From NCBI GenBank assembly GCA_019217005.1, contig JAHBNG010000016.1, positions 1 to 64,000 on the forward strand: a stretch of 64,000 nucleotides of DNA, read 5' to 3'. The position numbers and the translations under genes are program-made. Each line of letters begins with the position of its first letter. Positions within the stretch are counted from its first letter, which is position 1. Source of the DNA: Chloroflexi bacterium TSY. GTDB lineage: Bacteria; Chloroflexota; Anaerolineae; Caldilineales; Caldilineaceae. The notes beneath the pieces are model-generated. The model was not told the DNA's origin. It saw only the letters and a list, made by a program, of their open reading frames with translations, and did not search any database. Of this stretch, positions 1 to 9,403 are shown one piece after another.

Positions 1-25
1 ACATACTTTTCACCTACTTTCATAT

Positions 26-472
26 ATGAGCCAGTTCTTTCTCCGTTCGCGGTGGCATCGCATTGCCAGCAGTCAAATTATGTTGATTACCGTAACGGGA
101 CGGAAAACGGGCAAACAATACACAACACCTGTCAATTATGCTGAAGACGAGGAATTTGAGGCTGGCGGAACCCTTTCCGTGATCAGTCATAAACATCGCA
201 CTTGGTGGCGTAATCTACGTGGTGGGCAACCTGTCACAATTTACCTCCGTGGTATTAAACATGCGGCATTCGCAGAAGTCGTTGAAGAAGGAGAAGAGGT
301 GGCTGAATTGCTCCACGATCATCTCATAGATGTGCCGCAATTTGCCGAGCCGCTCGATGTTGGTCTCGACGAAGATGAGGTGCCAATCTGGGAGGATGTT
401 CTTGAGTCCGCAGCCGGCAAAGTCATGGTCATCATGCGGAGAAAAGAGGAAGAATGGAATACCGAAAACTAG
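26..472 (+). CDS. F420H2-dependent nitroreductase-like (DUF385/DDN family) protein
   Basis: A 148-residue single-domain protein. The motif GRKTGKQYTTPVNY at residues 26-39 matches the G-R-x-(S/T)-G-x5-P signature of the deazaflavin (F420)-dependent split-barrel nitroreductase/quinone reductase family, and the length fits. Family members reduce quinones or nitro compounds with reduced F420, or bind related flavins. The start is the only ATG near the beginning of the frame. The 3' end overlaps the next gene by 19 bases, which suggests co-transcription and translational coupling. The substrate cannot be inferred. Confidence 0.8.
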   Translation: MSQFFLRSRWHRIASSQIMLITVTGRKTGKQYTTPVNYAEDEEFEAGGTLSVISHKHRTWWRNLRGGQPVTIYLRGIKHAAFAEVVEEGEEVAELLHDHLIDVPQFAEPLDVGLDEDEVPIWEDVLESAAGKVMVIMRRKEEEWNTEN

Positions 473-1443
473 GTCAAACGGATATCGATGTTTCGGTCTT
501 GGCGCTAGGTTGCTGGCCCTTTGCTGGCGGGCGCTTTTGGGGCGAACAGGACGACGAGCAGTCGGTTGCGACTGTCCACGCCGCACTTGATGCTGGCATT
601 AATTTCTTTGACACGGCAGAAAGCTATGAAGATGGTCATTCGGAGCGTGTATTGGGGAGTGGTTTAAAAGGACAACGTGATAGAGCCATTATTGCCACCA
701 AGGTCGCGCGCAACCATTTACGTAGAGAAGAGGTGATCAGCGCATGCGAAAATAGTCTGATCAACCTTCAAACTGACTATATCGACCTCTACCAGATTCA
801 CTGGCCTGACTGGTCTGTTCCTTTGGAAGAGACGGTCGGTGCGCTGGAGCAACTCAAGAAAGAGGGCAAAATTCGCGCCATCGGTGTCTGCAATTTTGCT
901 GTGCAGGATTTTACCGAGATGGTCTCGCTCACCGCCTGCGAAACCAACCAGTTACCCTATAGCCTGCTGTGGCGCGTCATCGAACGCGAGATCCAGCCAC
1001 TCTGTATTGAGAAAGGTAGTGGCCTCATCTGCTACAGTCCGCTCATGCAAGGTTTGTTGACTGATCGCTACGCAACGATAGACGACGTGCCCGACTATCT
1101 CATGCGAACAAGACTCTACAACCCAACTCGCCCCAATGCCGAACACACTGAACCTGGTTGCGAAGATGAGGTTTTTGCCGCCCTGACGGAAATCCGTCGA
1201 ATTGCCGACGAGGTTGGTCAACCAATGGCGGTCGTGGCGCTTGCTTGGGTACGACAGCAGGCGGGAATCACATCTTTGCTGGTGGGTGCACGCAGCCCGG
1301 CAGAAGTTGAATGGAATCTGCCTGGTATTTCCTTGACATTGTCCGACGATATTCTTACAGAATTGGCCTCCGTGACCACCGAAGTAAAGGCAAAATTGGG
1401 CAGTAATCCAGACATGTGGCAATCAACATCGCGAATGCGCTAG
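454..1443 (+). CDS. Aldo/keto reductase
   Basis: A 329-residue NAD(P)H-dependent oxidoreductase of the AKR TIM-barrel superfamily. The N-terminus MEYRKLGQTDIDVS is the usual opening strand. The catalytic tetrad is visible: Asp and Tyr in NFFDTAESYEDG (about residues 51-62), Lys in IATKV and His in YQIHWPDW. The C-terminal IxSLLVGARSPAEVEWNL is the cofactor-binding segment. The start lies inside the preceding F420-type reductase gene. Full length for the family. The substrate is unknown; two further sugar or sugar-acid enzymes follow downstream. Confidence 0.9.
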   Translation: MEYRKLGQTDIDVSVLALGCWPFAGGRFWGEQDDEQSVATVHAALDAGINFFDTAESYEDGHSERVLGSGLKGQRDRAIIATKVARNHLRREEVISACENSLINLQTDYIDLYQIHWPDWSVPLEETVGALEQLKKEGKIRAIGVCNFAVQDFTEMVSLTACETNQLPYSLLWRVIEREIQPLCIEKGSGLICYSPLMQGLLTDRYATIDDVPDYLMRTRLYNPTRPNAEHTEPGCEDEVFAALTEIRRIADEVGQPMAVVALAWVRQQAGITSLLVGARSPAEVEWNLPGISLTLSDDILTELASVTTEVKAKLGSNPDMWQSTSRMR

Positions 1444-1489
1444 ATAGACACTTTGGTACAACTGGATGTATCCCTTATACTTAATCTTC

Positions 1490-1888
1490 ATGGCGCAGCA
1501 ATCACCCAGCCACTCTGTAGACGACAGCAACCAAGTATCATCGGCGAAGCGTACACGTCGGCATCGGCTATCGGGTACGTTGTTGGAAAAAGCATTGACG
1601 CTTCTGGAGAACAATGTTTTGATTGAGGTTCGGGTCATCAGCGATCCGCCTCAAGCGGATATAGTGCTTCTTCGCAGGAATATGTCGTTTTGGACCGAAG
1701 AATAGGGAGTGTGTCCCAAAGTGTGTAAATGCAGCGGTTCTCTGACTGAGCAGTGTTCATTTACACACTTTATGGTACACACTCGAAGACAGCGTGAAAT
1801 CTTACCAGACGGAATACGAAACAGATCTGCAAGTCGTAATCTAACAGACATCACAACGACGAAAACAAGATGGCACCGGAGGAAATGA
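1490..1888 (+). pseudogene. Disrupted gene of a Chloroflexi hypothetical family, interrupted by MITE-A copy 1
   Basis: The frame from ATG 1490 gives MAQQSPSHS... and continues with TLLEKALTLLENNVLIEVRVISDPPQADIVLLRRNMSFWTEE up to a stop at 1705 supplied by the inserted element. From 1784 the frame resumes as RRQREILPDGIRNRSASRNL and then degenerates to a stop at 1888. Joined, the pieces resemble, from memory, a hypothetical family common in Chloroflexi with the core WTEEQR..LPDGIRDS. The gene is therefore dead twice over: by the insertion and by loss of everything downstream. Function unknown. Confidence 0.65.
1706..1783. mobile_element. MITE-A copy 1 (about 78 bp palindromic element)
   Basis: The ends are inverted repeats: AGTGTGTCCCAAAGTGTG on the left pairs with the complement of CACACTTTATGGTACACACT on the right, around a short spacer. 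The same element recurs at about 8030 and 46097. Flanks share GAAGA on both sides (left 1697-1701, right 1785-1789), an imperfect duplication compared with the 7-8 bp seen at the other two copies. It has no coding capacity. It splits a hypothetical gene in the middle of a conserved WTEEQR stretch. Confidence 0.8.
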
Positions 1889-1894
1889 TACCGA

Positions 1895-3019
1895 ATGAGT
1901 AAAACCTATAATGTCGGCGTAATCGGCTTTGCCCACATGCACATCAACAGCTTGGTCAAACAATTTGGTCAGCATCCCCAAGTTGAGCTTGTTGCTTGTG
2001 CGGACACGATTCCCGATCGTCCCGAATTGCGTGAGGCTCTCTATACGCGCGGGTGGAACCTCAAACTCGCACTCGACCAAGCCGGCGTACCCAAAGTGTA
2101 CGATGACTACACTGAGATGCTGGCAAATGAGCAGTTCGATATCATTATCTGCTGTTCTGAAAACGCGAAACATGCTGAAGTGACAGAAGCGTGTACCCCA
2201 TTAGGCATCCACGTTGTTGTGGAAAAGCCGATGGCTAGTTCATTGGCACATGGGTTGCGCATGATACGTGCAGGGCAGGCCGCTGGCACAGAGGTGATCG
2301 TCAATTGGCCCACGACCTGGTCACCTGCAATACGAAAAGCCAAGTCGCTCATTGACGAAGGCGCGATCGGTTCTGTCCTCGAAGTCAAATGGCGCGGTGG
2401 GCATACGGGTCCATTGGGCTGGGGCGAAACGCATCCTGGTGTAAGCGAGGGTGCCGCACCAATGAGCGGCCCAGAACGAGGTGCAACTTGGTGGCACCAG
2501 CAAGCACCGGGAGGTGGTGCGATGCTCGACTACTGCTGTTATGGTTCCAAGTTGGCTCGCTGGTATGTGGGAGAACAGGCACTGGCTGCCATTGGCATGA
2601 AAGCCAACTTAAACAGCCACTGGGGGGATGCAGAAGATAACGCGGCCATGCTTGTGCGGTTTCCAGGTGCCATGGCCCTCTTCGAAGGCTCTTGGACGAC
2701 GAAGGATCATGGTGTGTCGCCTGGCCCCATAGTCTATGGCACAGAAGGAACATTGGTCATCGAGCGCAAGGTGGATCAGATCGTGCGGTTGGCCACAGGC
2801 GATGAACAATCCAAGGTCTATGACCTGGAACCACTACCAGAAGGGCGCACCAACATCGCTGAAGAGTTGATTCACCGCCTGGAGACGGGAGATGCGCTAC
2901 ATCCCACTTTGGATTTGGCTTTTAATGTGGAAGTGATGGCTATTTTAGATGCGGGGATCCGCGCCTCAGAGAGTGGAAAGTTGGAGTCTGTCAAGAACGC
3001 AACCTGGCAGATAGGGTAA
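1895..3019 (+). CDS. Gfo/Idh/MocA family NAD(P)-dependent oxidoreductase
   Basis: A 374-residue protein with an N-terminal Rossmann fold (YNVGVIGFAHMHINSL at residues 4-19; the usual GxGxxG is here GFAHMH) and the family's EKP motif in HVVVEKPMASS near residue 110, where Lys is catalytic or cofactor-contacting. The second half is the GFO_IDH_MocA C-terminal alpha/beta domain. GGAGG lies 10 bases upstream of the ATG. It is followed after 2 bases by an enolase-superfamily gene, so the pair likely act on one sugar or sugar acid. Substrate not determinable. Confidence 0.88.
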   Translation: MSKTYNVGVIGFAHMHINSLVKQFGQHPQVELVACADTIPDRPELREALYTRGWNLKLALDQAGVPKVYDDYTEMLANEQFDIIICCSENAKHAEVTEACTPLGIHVVVEKPMASSLAHGLRMIRAGQAAGTEVIVNWPTTWSPAIRKAKSLIDEGAIGSVLEVKWRGGHTGPLGWGETHPGVSEGAAPMSGPERGATWWHQQAPGGGAMLDYCCYGSKLARWYVGEQALAAIGMKANLNSHWGDAEDNAAMLVRFPGAMALFEGSWTTKDHGVSPGPIVYGTEGTLVIERKVDQIVRLATGDEQSKVYDLEPLPEGRTNIAEELIHRLETGDALHPTLDLAFNVEVMAILDAGIRASESGKLESVKNATWQIG

Positions 3020-3322
3020 ATATGAAGATCACAAAAATTTCCCCTTTCCTTGTTGACCGATTTTTACTTGTGCGCGTTTATACTGATGAGGGAATCATTG
3101 GGAATGGTGAAGCTGGGCTTTGGGTGCATCACAAGACGGTCTATGCAGCAATTGAGGAACTGAGCGATTACTACATTGGTCAGGATCCAGCTCGCATCGA
3201 GCACCACTATCAAGTTGTTTCACGCAACACCCACTTTATGGGCGCAGTGCTGAGTGCCGCAATGAGTGCACTCGATATTGCCATGTGGGATATTTTGGGC
3301 AAGGCGGCCAATCTGCCAGTCT

Positions 3323-3537
3323 CAGTAGATCCAAATTTGGCGTTTTTGGCTATTTTCAGTCGAGATTGCAGGGATTTTGGAGTCATTTATTCAGATTTCG
3401 GTTACAGAAAACAACCTATTTCATATCTGAAAATCGCCCAAATCTAACGCAAAAACTAGATATCGACCGGCAAATTTGTATTTATGTCAACTGTTTAGCC
3501 AGAATTCTCTCTCAAAACCTGAAATTTGGATCTACTG
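3323..3537. mobile_element. MITE-B copy 1 (215 bp)
   Basis: Non-coding element with terminal inverted repeats CAGTAGATCCAAATTT / AAATTTGGATCTACTG. Flanked by the 5-bp direct repeat AGTCT at 3318-3322 and 3538-3542. Near-identical 215-bp copies are at 9909 (opposite orientation) and 13207. Inserted in an enolase-superfamily gene; precise removal with one duplication restores the frame. It introduces stop codons in the host frame. Confidence 0.92.
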
Positions 3538-4088
3538 AGTCTATCAGTTGCTGGGAGGCAAGTGTCGGGACAAAGTCAAGGTATTTGCGAACGTGGTGGG
3601 TGATACGCTTGCTGAACGGGCAGAGAGCGCCATCAAGAACGTGGAAGAGGGATACATCACGCTGCGCACGACGCCATTTTTGCCGGGTTGGGAGAAGCAG
3701 ACGCCGACGCAGACAATTACAGATGCAGTGGAGATTGTCCACACGATCCGAGAGGCAGTCGGTTTTGGCATCGATTTGGGGCTGGAGATTCATCGCAATC
3801 TAACACCCGATGAAGCCATCATTCTGGCTGGTGAATTGGCACCCTATCGCTTGCTCTACTACGAAGATCCCTTGGCGCCACAAAGTATAGAGGCAGTTGA
3901 CTATATTGCACAGCATGTTCATCTCCCAATGGCAACAGGTGAACGCTTTTACAATATCTTTCAGTTCAAGGAGCTGATTGACCGGAAGCTTGTCAGCATG
4001 ATCCGACCAGATCTTTCGTTGGCTGGTGGATATACTCAATGCAAGAAAATCGCTGCTCTGGCGGAGGCTGCTTTTGTCGGCATTTTTC

Positions 4089-4243
4089 GGGGTGGTTCAT
4101 TTTAGCTGGATAGATAGGTTTACACTTTTAGAAACAGAAAGAACGTTTATATTCTCTGATTTCGCCGGTTCTCAGAGAGAAAACGGTCTCATATAGATTT
4201 TTGTCTATATATCAAAAGTGTAAACCTAATTTTGAACCACCCC
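4089..4243. mobile_element. MITE-C copy 1 (155 bp)
   Basis: Non-coding element with ends GGGGTGGTTCA / TGAACCACCCC and imperfect subterminal repeats around GGTTTACACTTTT and AAAAGTGTAAACC. Flanked by the 8-bp duplication CATTTTTC at 4081-4088 and 4244-4251. Copies of exactly the same length occur at 19610, 57871 (opposite orientation) and 59666. Its insertion is the second one in the same enolase-superfamily gene. Confidence 0.92.
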
Positions 4244-4564
4244 CATTTTTCCTCACCTAATGGGGAGTCCGGTCAATATTGCGGCATTTGTCCAATTGGA
4301 CGCCGCCATCCCAAATTTTGCCTTACATGAAAGCCATACAAGTGCCGATGCGTTCAACGAGCTCGTCGACTATCCGCCAGAACGAGAAGGTGGTTATATC
4401 ATCGTTCCCGATCGACCCGGCATCGGTCTCGATATTGATGAGAGTAAATTGGCAAAATATCCCTGTCAACCACAGCGTATTACGGGGCATTTTCGAGATG
4501 ACGGCTCGGTCATACACTAGCATTTTGGCTGGTTTATAGAGGGGAAAGCTTCAATGAAAACTCT

Positions 4565-6367
4565 ATGACAGCGCAAACTCAAACAAAAGCTTCTACGAAC
4601 AGAATCTCCGCCAAAACTTCTGTCTCGGTAAGTGAAATTGGCGACGGGCGTATCATTTGGCGAGCCTTCGGTTATCTTCGCCCATATTGGAAGCCGACTG
4701 CTGGTGCCTACATCGCTCTTTTCATCACAACCGGACTCTCATTGCTGATTCCCCAGTTTGTACGTTGGATTGTAGATCAAGGGATTCGTGCGCAAGATCG
4801 CCAACTGTTAATTTGGTCGATTGTGGGGCTGCTGGGGATTGCATTTCTTCGTGCGCTCCTTACCTTTGCCCAAGGTCGTTGGACCGAAATCGCTTCGCAG
4901 AGCGTCGCGTATGATCTACGCAGCGCACTCCATCGCAAACTGGCCCATCTTTCTTTCGCTTATCACGACCAGACCGAAGCGGGACAACTTCTCTCGCGCA
5001 CCTTGCAAGATGTTGAGCGGATCCGCTTCCTAACGGGGCGCGCCATGTGGGGTCTAGTACGCAGCGTCATTCTGCTCATCGGAACAGGCGTGGTGCTCTT
5101 CGTGATGAATCCTGGATTGGCACTTTTGTCGCTGATTGCGATGCCAATTCTGGCGTGGCGTGGTTATGCCTTTGGTCGTCACTATCGACCACTTGCTCTA
5201 GCCATTCAGAATCAGCTTGGCGTGCTTACCTCTTGGCTGGAGCAGAATCTGCGCGGGGCACGCATTGTCAAAGCATTTGCCCAGGAAGCGACAGAGAGCG
5301 CCCGCTTTGATGATGAGAATCGGGTCTGGTTCGATCTCTCTGCTCAGTCTGCTCGTCTACAAGCTGTCAATATTCCGCTTTTGGACTTGATCGCCAATAT
5401 CGGAACCGTTTTTATTGTTTGGTACGGTGGTTTTCTCGTTGTCCGGGATCAGTTGACGCTTGGTGAATTGGTCGCTTTTACAACATATCTAGGGCAGCTG
5501 AATCAACCCATGCGCCGGCTGGGCTTTATCATTCCCGCGGTTGCTATGGCCGTCACGGCAGGAGAGCGTATTTTCGAAATTCTGGACACACCTTCACCTG
5601 TTCGCGAGCGAGATGAGGCCTATCGGCTAGACCAAACAGACGGGCATGTCCGCTTCACCGATGTTGCCTTTGGCTACGAAGGACGTCCGAATGTGCTGGG
5701 TGGAATTTCGTTTGAAGCAGAACCAGGGCAAATCATTGCTCTTCTGGGGGCAACTGGTTCTGGCAAATCCTCAATCATCAACTTAATTCCGCGCTTTTAT
5801 GATGCAACGGCTGGTCAAATCACCATTGACGGTCATGACATCCGTGATGTTAAGCTCGAATCGTTGCGAGATCAGATCGGCATTGTGCAACAAGAGACGA
5901 CTCTTTTCGCCTCGACCATTCGTGAGAACATTGCATTTGGTCGCCCAACTGCGACAGACGATGAGATCATATCTGCCGCCCAAGCAGCCCAGGCTCATGA
6001 CTTTATCCAAGAGATGGTCGATGGCTATGATACAGCCGTTGGGGAACGCGGTGTGACGCTCTCTGGCGGACAGAAACAGCGTGTTGCAATTGCACGCGCT
6101 CTGTTGAAAAATCCCAGTATCCTCATCCTGGACGACGCAACATCGAGCGTTGATACGGAAACTGAACAGCTGATCCAAATGGCCCTCGACCGGCTGATGA
6201 AGGATCGTACCTCATTCGTGATCGCACAGCGGATGAGTACTGTGCGGATGGCGGATCTAATTCTGGTCCTGAATGCCGGGAAGATTGTGGCGAGGGGGAC
6301 GCATAGGGAGTTGTTAACAAAATCGGAGTTGTATCGGATGATCTATGAAGGACAGCTGAATAATTAA
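4565..6367 (+). CDS. ABC exporter half-transporter, membrane plus ATPase domains (degenerate-site subunit)
   Basis: A 600-residue ABC transporter with an N-terminal six-helix exporter domain (about residues 40-330) and a C-terminal nucleotide-binding domain. Walker A is GATGSGKSS near 395 and the signature LSGGQKQR near 498. Walker B ends ILDDATSSVD, so the catalytic Glu is Asp, and the H-loop reads IAQRMST, with Gln in place of His. These are hallmarks of the degenerate partner of a heterodimeric exporter. The partner follows 1 base downstream but carries a deletion. Likely exports lipids, drugs or peptides; substrate unknown. Confidence 0.92.
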   Translation: MTAQTQTKASTNRISAKTSVSVSEIGDGRIIWRAFGYLRPYWKPTAGAYIALFITTGLSLLIPQFVRWIVDQGIRAQDRQLLIWSIVGLLGIAFLRALLTFAQGRWTEIASQSVAYDLRSALHRKLAHLSFAYHDQTEAGQLLSRTLQDVERIRFLTGRAMWGLVRSVILLIGTGVVLFVMNPGLALLSLIAMPILAWRGYAFGRHYRPLALAIQNQLGVLTSWLEQNLRGARIVKAFAQEATESARFDDENRVWFDLSAQSARLQAVNIPLLDLIANIGTVFIVWYGGFLVVRDQLTLGELVAFTTYLGQLNQPMRRLGFIIPAVAMAVTAGERIFEILDTPSPVRERDEAYRLDQTDGHVRFTDVAFGYEGRPNVLGGISFEAEPGQIIALLGATGSGKSSIINLIPRFYDATAGQITIDGHDIRDVKLESLRDQIGIVQQETTLFASTIRENIAFGRPTATDDEIISAAQAAQAHDFIQEMVDGYDTAVGERGVTLSGGQKQRVAIARALLKNPSILILDDATSSVDTETEQLIQMALDRLMKDRTSFVIAQRMSTVRMADLILVLNAGKIVARGTHRELLTKSELYRMIYEGQLNN

Positions 6368-6368
6368 C

Positions 6369-7957
6369 ATGAGTTTCTCAATTGGATCCACAACCCCCAA
6401 CATGGGACCAGGCTCGTCGTTGCGCAGCTTCGGGACGCAGAAGGAAGGCCGCGCTTTTGATGGTCGCGTGATTCTCCGCTTGTTGGTCTTTGTGCGCCCC
6501 CATTGGCAGCGCATGGTCATGGCGTTCATTCTGATGCTGATTGCTTCAGGCCTGACTCTGTGGACGCCTTATCTCTTAGGGGTCGCCATTGATTACTACA
6601 TCGTCTTGGGGGATTTCACTGGACTCACGCGAATTTCGCTCTTGATGGCTGTTGCTTTTGCGGCATCATCGTTGTAATGGTCACCATGAGTCCTCGTCTG
6701 GCTTTGATTACCTTTACAGTTCTGCCCATCATGCTCCTTGTGACGATCCTTTTTGCCCGTCGTGCCAAAGTCGCTTTCCGTCGTACGCGGGCCACTGTTG
6801 CGTCAGTGGTGGGCAATTTGGCCGAAAACATCGCCAACATGCGCGTGATCCAAGCATTTGCGCAAGAACAGGTGGTGCAAGAGCGTTTCAATGAAGCCAA
6901 TCAGGCAAATCGGCAAGCCTATATTTCAGCGATGTTTCTTTCCTTCATCTTTCTGCCGAGCGTGGAATTTATGGGCATTTTGGCGACGGCCATTGTCCTT
7001 TGGGCAGGAGGGTTTTTCATTATTCAAGGCGATGTGACGTTGGGGATTGTCGTGGCATTTCTGGCCTACGTGACGCGCTTCTTCCAACCGATTCAGGAAC
7101 TAAGCCAACTCTATACAACAATGCAATCCGCAATGGCGGGTGGCGAGCGCGTTCTCGATCTCCTAGATACACAGCCGCAAATCGCCGATCCTAAAGATCA
7201 GAGCGTGATGCCACCAATTGAAGGACATGTTGAGTTAAGAGATGTTGATTTTTCGTATCGCGATGAGGTTGCTGTACTGAAGAATATCAATCTTGTGATT
7301 GAACCTGGACAAACGGTAGCGCTTGTTGGCCCTACTGGCGCTGGCAAATCCTCAATTGCTAACCTTATTTCCCGTTTCTATGATGTAAGCGACGGCTCTT
7401 TGCTGATTGATGGCATTGATGTACGCAGCGTTACGCAAAGATCACTGCGTCACCAGATGGGGCTGGTGCCACAAGATCCCTTTCTCTTCCCTGGCACAAT
7501 TCGTGACAACATTCGCTTTGCTGAGCCGGCAACATCACATCAAGCTGTTGAAGAAGCTGCCCGTTTATCAAATGCCCATGAATTTATTATGACATTGCCA
7601 GATGGTTTCGACACCGTAATCCAAGAAGGCGGTGTCAACCTCTCGATGGGCCAACGTCAACTCATCTGTATTGCTCGTGCCGCTCTGGCCGACCCCCGTA
7701 TTCTCATCCTCGATGAAGCAACTGCCAGCGTCGATACCGTCACCGAAGTGCTCATTCAAGATGCACTTGATCGGTTGCTCGAAGGTCGTACATCGGTTGT
7801 TATTGCCCATCGCCTAAGCACCATTCGCAATGCCAACATGATCTGTGTCATCGAAGGAGGCGAGATCGTAGAGCAGGGAACGCATGAAGAGCTACTAAGA
7901 AAAGGCGGGGTCTACCATACGCTCTATGAAAAGCAGTTTGTTGAAGTTGGCAATTGA
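6369..7957 (+). pseudogene. ABC exporter second subunit with internal deletion and frameshift
   Basis: The first 102 codons encode two transmembrane helices and end at TAA 6675. A second frame from about 6660 (IIVVMVTMSPRLALITF) continues through the rest of the membrane domain and a full ATPase domain: LVGPTGAGKSS, signature LSMGQRQ, ILILDEATASVD and IAHRLST. Relative to the 600-residue partner, roughly 75-90 residues around helices 2-4 are missing and the join is out of frame. The ATPase site residues are canonical except LSMGQ, matching the consensus half of a heterodimer. An internal ATG at 6677 could express a truncated protein, unlikely to transport. Confidence 0.85.
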
Positions 7958-8029
7958 AGGGAATGAGCACAAACGCCAAGCCTCTATAAATCTCAGTGAA
8001 CCCCCGACTCAGTAAAACGTTGAATTATG

Positions 8030-8109
8030 GGGTGTGTCGCCAAGTGTGTAAATGAAGTAAGTTCTCTGACTGCGAGAGCTCCATATACACACTTGGTGGA
8101 CACACTGTC
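8030..8109. mobile_element. MITE-A copy 2 (80 bp), inserted at the Nudix start codon
   Basis: Palindromic element with ends GTGTGTCGCCAAGTGTGTAA and TACACACTTGGTGGACACAC. Flanked by the perfect 8-bp duplication GAATTATG at 8022-8029 and 8110-8117. The right-hand duplication contains the ATG of the Nudix gene (8115-8117), so the element replaces everything natural upstream of that start, including its ribosome binding site. Confidence 0.88.
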
Positions 8110-8114
8110 GAATT

Positions 8115-8561
8115 ATGTCGCAAATCTTTTATATTGTGAACGTTCAGGCTGCAATTTACCACCAAGGCCGCTACCTGATGATCAAGCGTGGTTTAGATGA
8201 GAATTACTTGGCCGGCGTATGGGATCTGCCTGGTGGCAAAGTTGAAGATGCTGGAAATCTGCCGAATGTGCTTGAAGAAACGGTGCGGCGTGAAGTGAAA
8301 GAGGAGGTCTCTCTGGAACTGTTAGAACCGCCAATCTATGTTGAAAGCGCAGCCTTTGTTGCCAATGAAAAATCTGTGATCAACGTTGTCTTTCTCTGTC
8401 GGGCCAAAAATCAAGAGGCTGAGATTGGCTCTCCAGCCGAAGTTGCGGCGATTCGCTGGATGTCGACGGAAGACGTGCTGACACATTCTAACATCCAGCC
8501 CTGGACAAAAGAATATGTCAGACATGCTGAAGAAGTACGCATTGCAAAACGATGGGCATGA
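8115..8561 (+). CDS. Nudix hydrolase
   Basis: A 148-residue Nudix-fold pyrophosphohydrolase. The Nudix box spans about residues 38-66: LPGGKVEDAG followed by LEETVRREVKEEVSLEL, with the metal-binding REVKEE core and a few extra residues between the GG and the first Glu. Members hydrolyse nucleoside diphosphates linked to another moiety; substrate unknown. The ATG lies within the target duplication of MITE-A copy 2, so its original leader was displaced and no clear Shine-Dalgarno sequence precedes it now. Expression may have changed or been lost. Confidence 0.88.
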   Translation: MSQIFYIVNVQAAIYHQGRYLMIKRGLDENYLAGVWDLPGGKVEDAGNLPNVLEETVRREVKEEVSLELLEPPIYVESAAFVANEKSVINVVFLCRAKNQEAEIGSPAEVAAIRWMSTEDVLTHSNIQPWTKEYVRHAEEVRIAKRWA

Positions 8562-8576
8562 GTTGTGCGTCACAAC

Positions 8577-9119
8577 TCAATCAGTGATCTCTTTTCTTCG
8601 TACAAAATGCTCCCACAGCACCACAACACCAATGGCGACCAAAATCAAGGGCCACACCCTTCCGATTGTTGCCAGTAACATCATAGCGATACCACCAAAT
8701 AGAATTGCTGATCCGATAAATGCCATGATTGTGGCGGGAATCAGTGGCCACCAGTGGATTTTGTCGGTGAAGAGAGCTGTCAACACTGTAATTGAAACCC
8801 AACCAACGGCAAAAAAGAGCATAAAAACGCCGCCATCGTCGACTTCCATACGGGTGATAGTGGACGCCAAGGGACCTTCGATCGCCAGAATGCCGGTTCC
8901 GATGCCGCTCATGATCCCACCCGGAATGATGAGACCTGCCTCGCGATTGAGAACGCCCCAGGTCCCCAACACCAGACCAATCACAAGCGGAATATAAATG
9001 CCGAAATTATCCGGCCAATCCACAAACTGGGCCAAGAATAGGCCTAACCCAATGATAATGAGAATCACACCGCCAACAGGTGCGTTTCTGATCTGTTTTG
9101 TGTTTGTTTCTGTGCTCAT
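8577..9119 (-). CDS. Multi-pass membrane protein (LiaI/LiaF-TM-like)
   Basis: A 180-residue hydrophobic protein with about five or six predicted helices: VGGVILIIIGLGLFLAQFV, IYIPLVIGLVLGTWGVL, LIIPGGIMSGIGTGILAI, VFMLFFAVGWVSITVLTALF, LIPATIMAFIGSAILF and IGRVWPLILVAIGVVVLW. The last segment, PLILVAIGVVVLW, resembles the helix found in DUF5668/LiaF-type envelope-stress proteins. Convergent with the Nudix gene, 15 bases apart. No enzymatic motif; function unknown. GGAACC precedes the ATG. Confidence 0.6.
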   Translation of the reverse strand: MSTETNTKQIRNAPVGGVILIIIGLGLFLAQFVDWPDNFGIYIPLVIGLVLGTWGVLNREAGLIIPGGIMSGIGTGILAIEGPLASTITRMEVDDGGVFMLFFAVGWVSITVLTALFTDKIHWWPLIPATIMAFIGSAILFGGIAMMLLATIGRVWPLILVAIGVVVLWEHFVRRKEITD

Positions 9120-9403
9120 CCGATTGGTTCCTTTATGTAAGGTAAGCGAAGATATCTTTGCTAATAGACGTGCTCCGTGTGCTGATTATAGTATAGCAGA
9201 AGAAAGGTTGTATGCGCATGTGCCATTTGTCATATGGGAGTCATGTTTTGTTCCTGGTGAGTTGGCTGATGCGACGTTTAATGATCCGGACCCCTCTGGT
9301 CAAGTGCGTAAAGTCATAATGCGCACTATCCTACAGAGCCAACGCATCCGCTTTGTTGAGCAGGAAAAGTTTGCGCCCGCTGATGGAACCAAAGATTAGT
9401 CGA

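Larger units (their letters stand above)
3022..4520 (+). pseudogene. Mandelate racemase/muconate lactonizing enzyme family (sugar-acid dehydratase-like), interrupted by two different MITEs
   Basis: Enolase-superfamily gene in three pieces: 3022-3322, 3543-4088 and 4252-4520. Removing MITE-B plus one AGTCT (220 bases) joins NLPV to YQLLGGK in frame. Removing MITE-C plus one CATTTTTC (163 bases) joins AAFVGIF to PHLMGSPV in frame. The reconstructed gene is 1116 bases, 371 residues, normal for the family. Candidate metal ligands and catalytic residues survive: LEIHRN, YYEDPL, TGERF and the IFPHLMG His, a pattern like the D-mannonate/D-galactonate dehydratase branch. Follows the Gfo/Idh/MocA gene by 2 bases. 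Non-functional unless the elements are removed. Confidence 0.9.
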
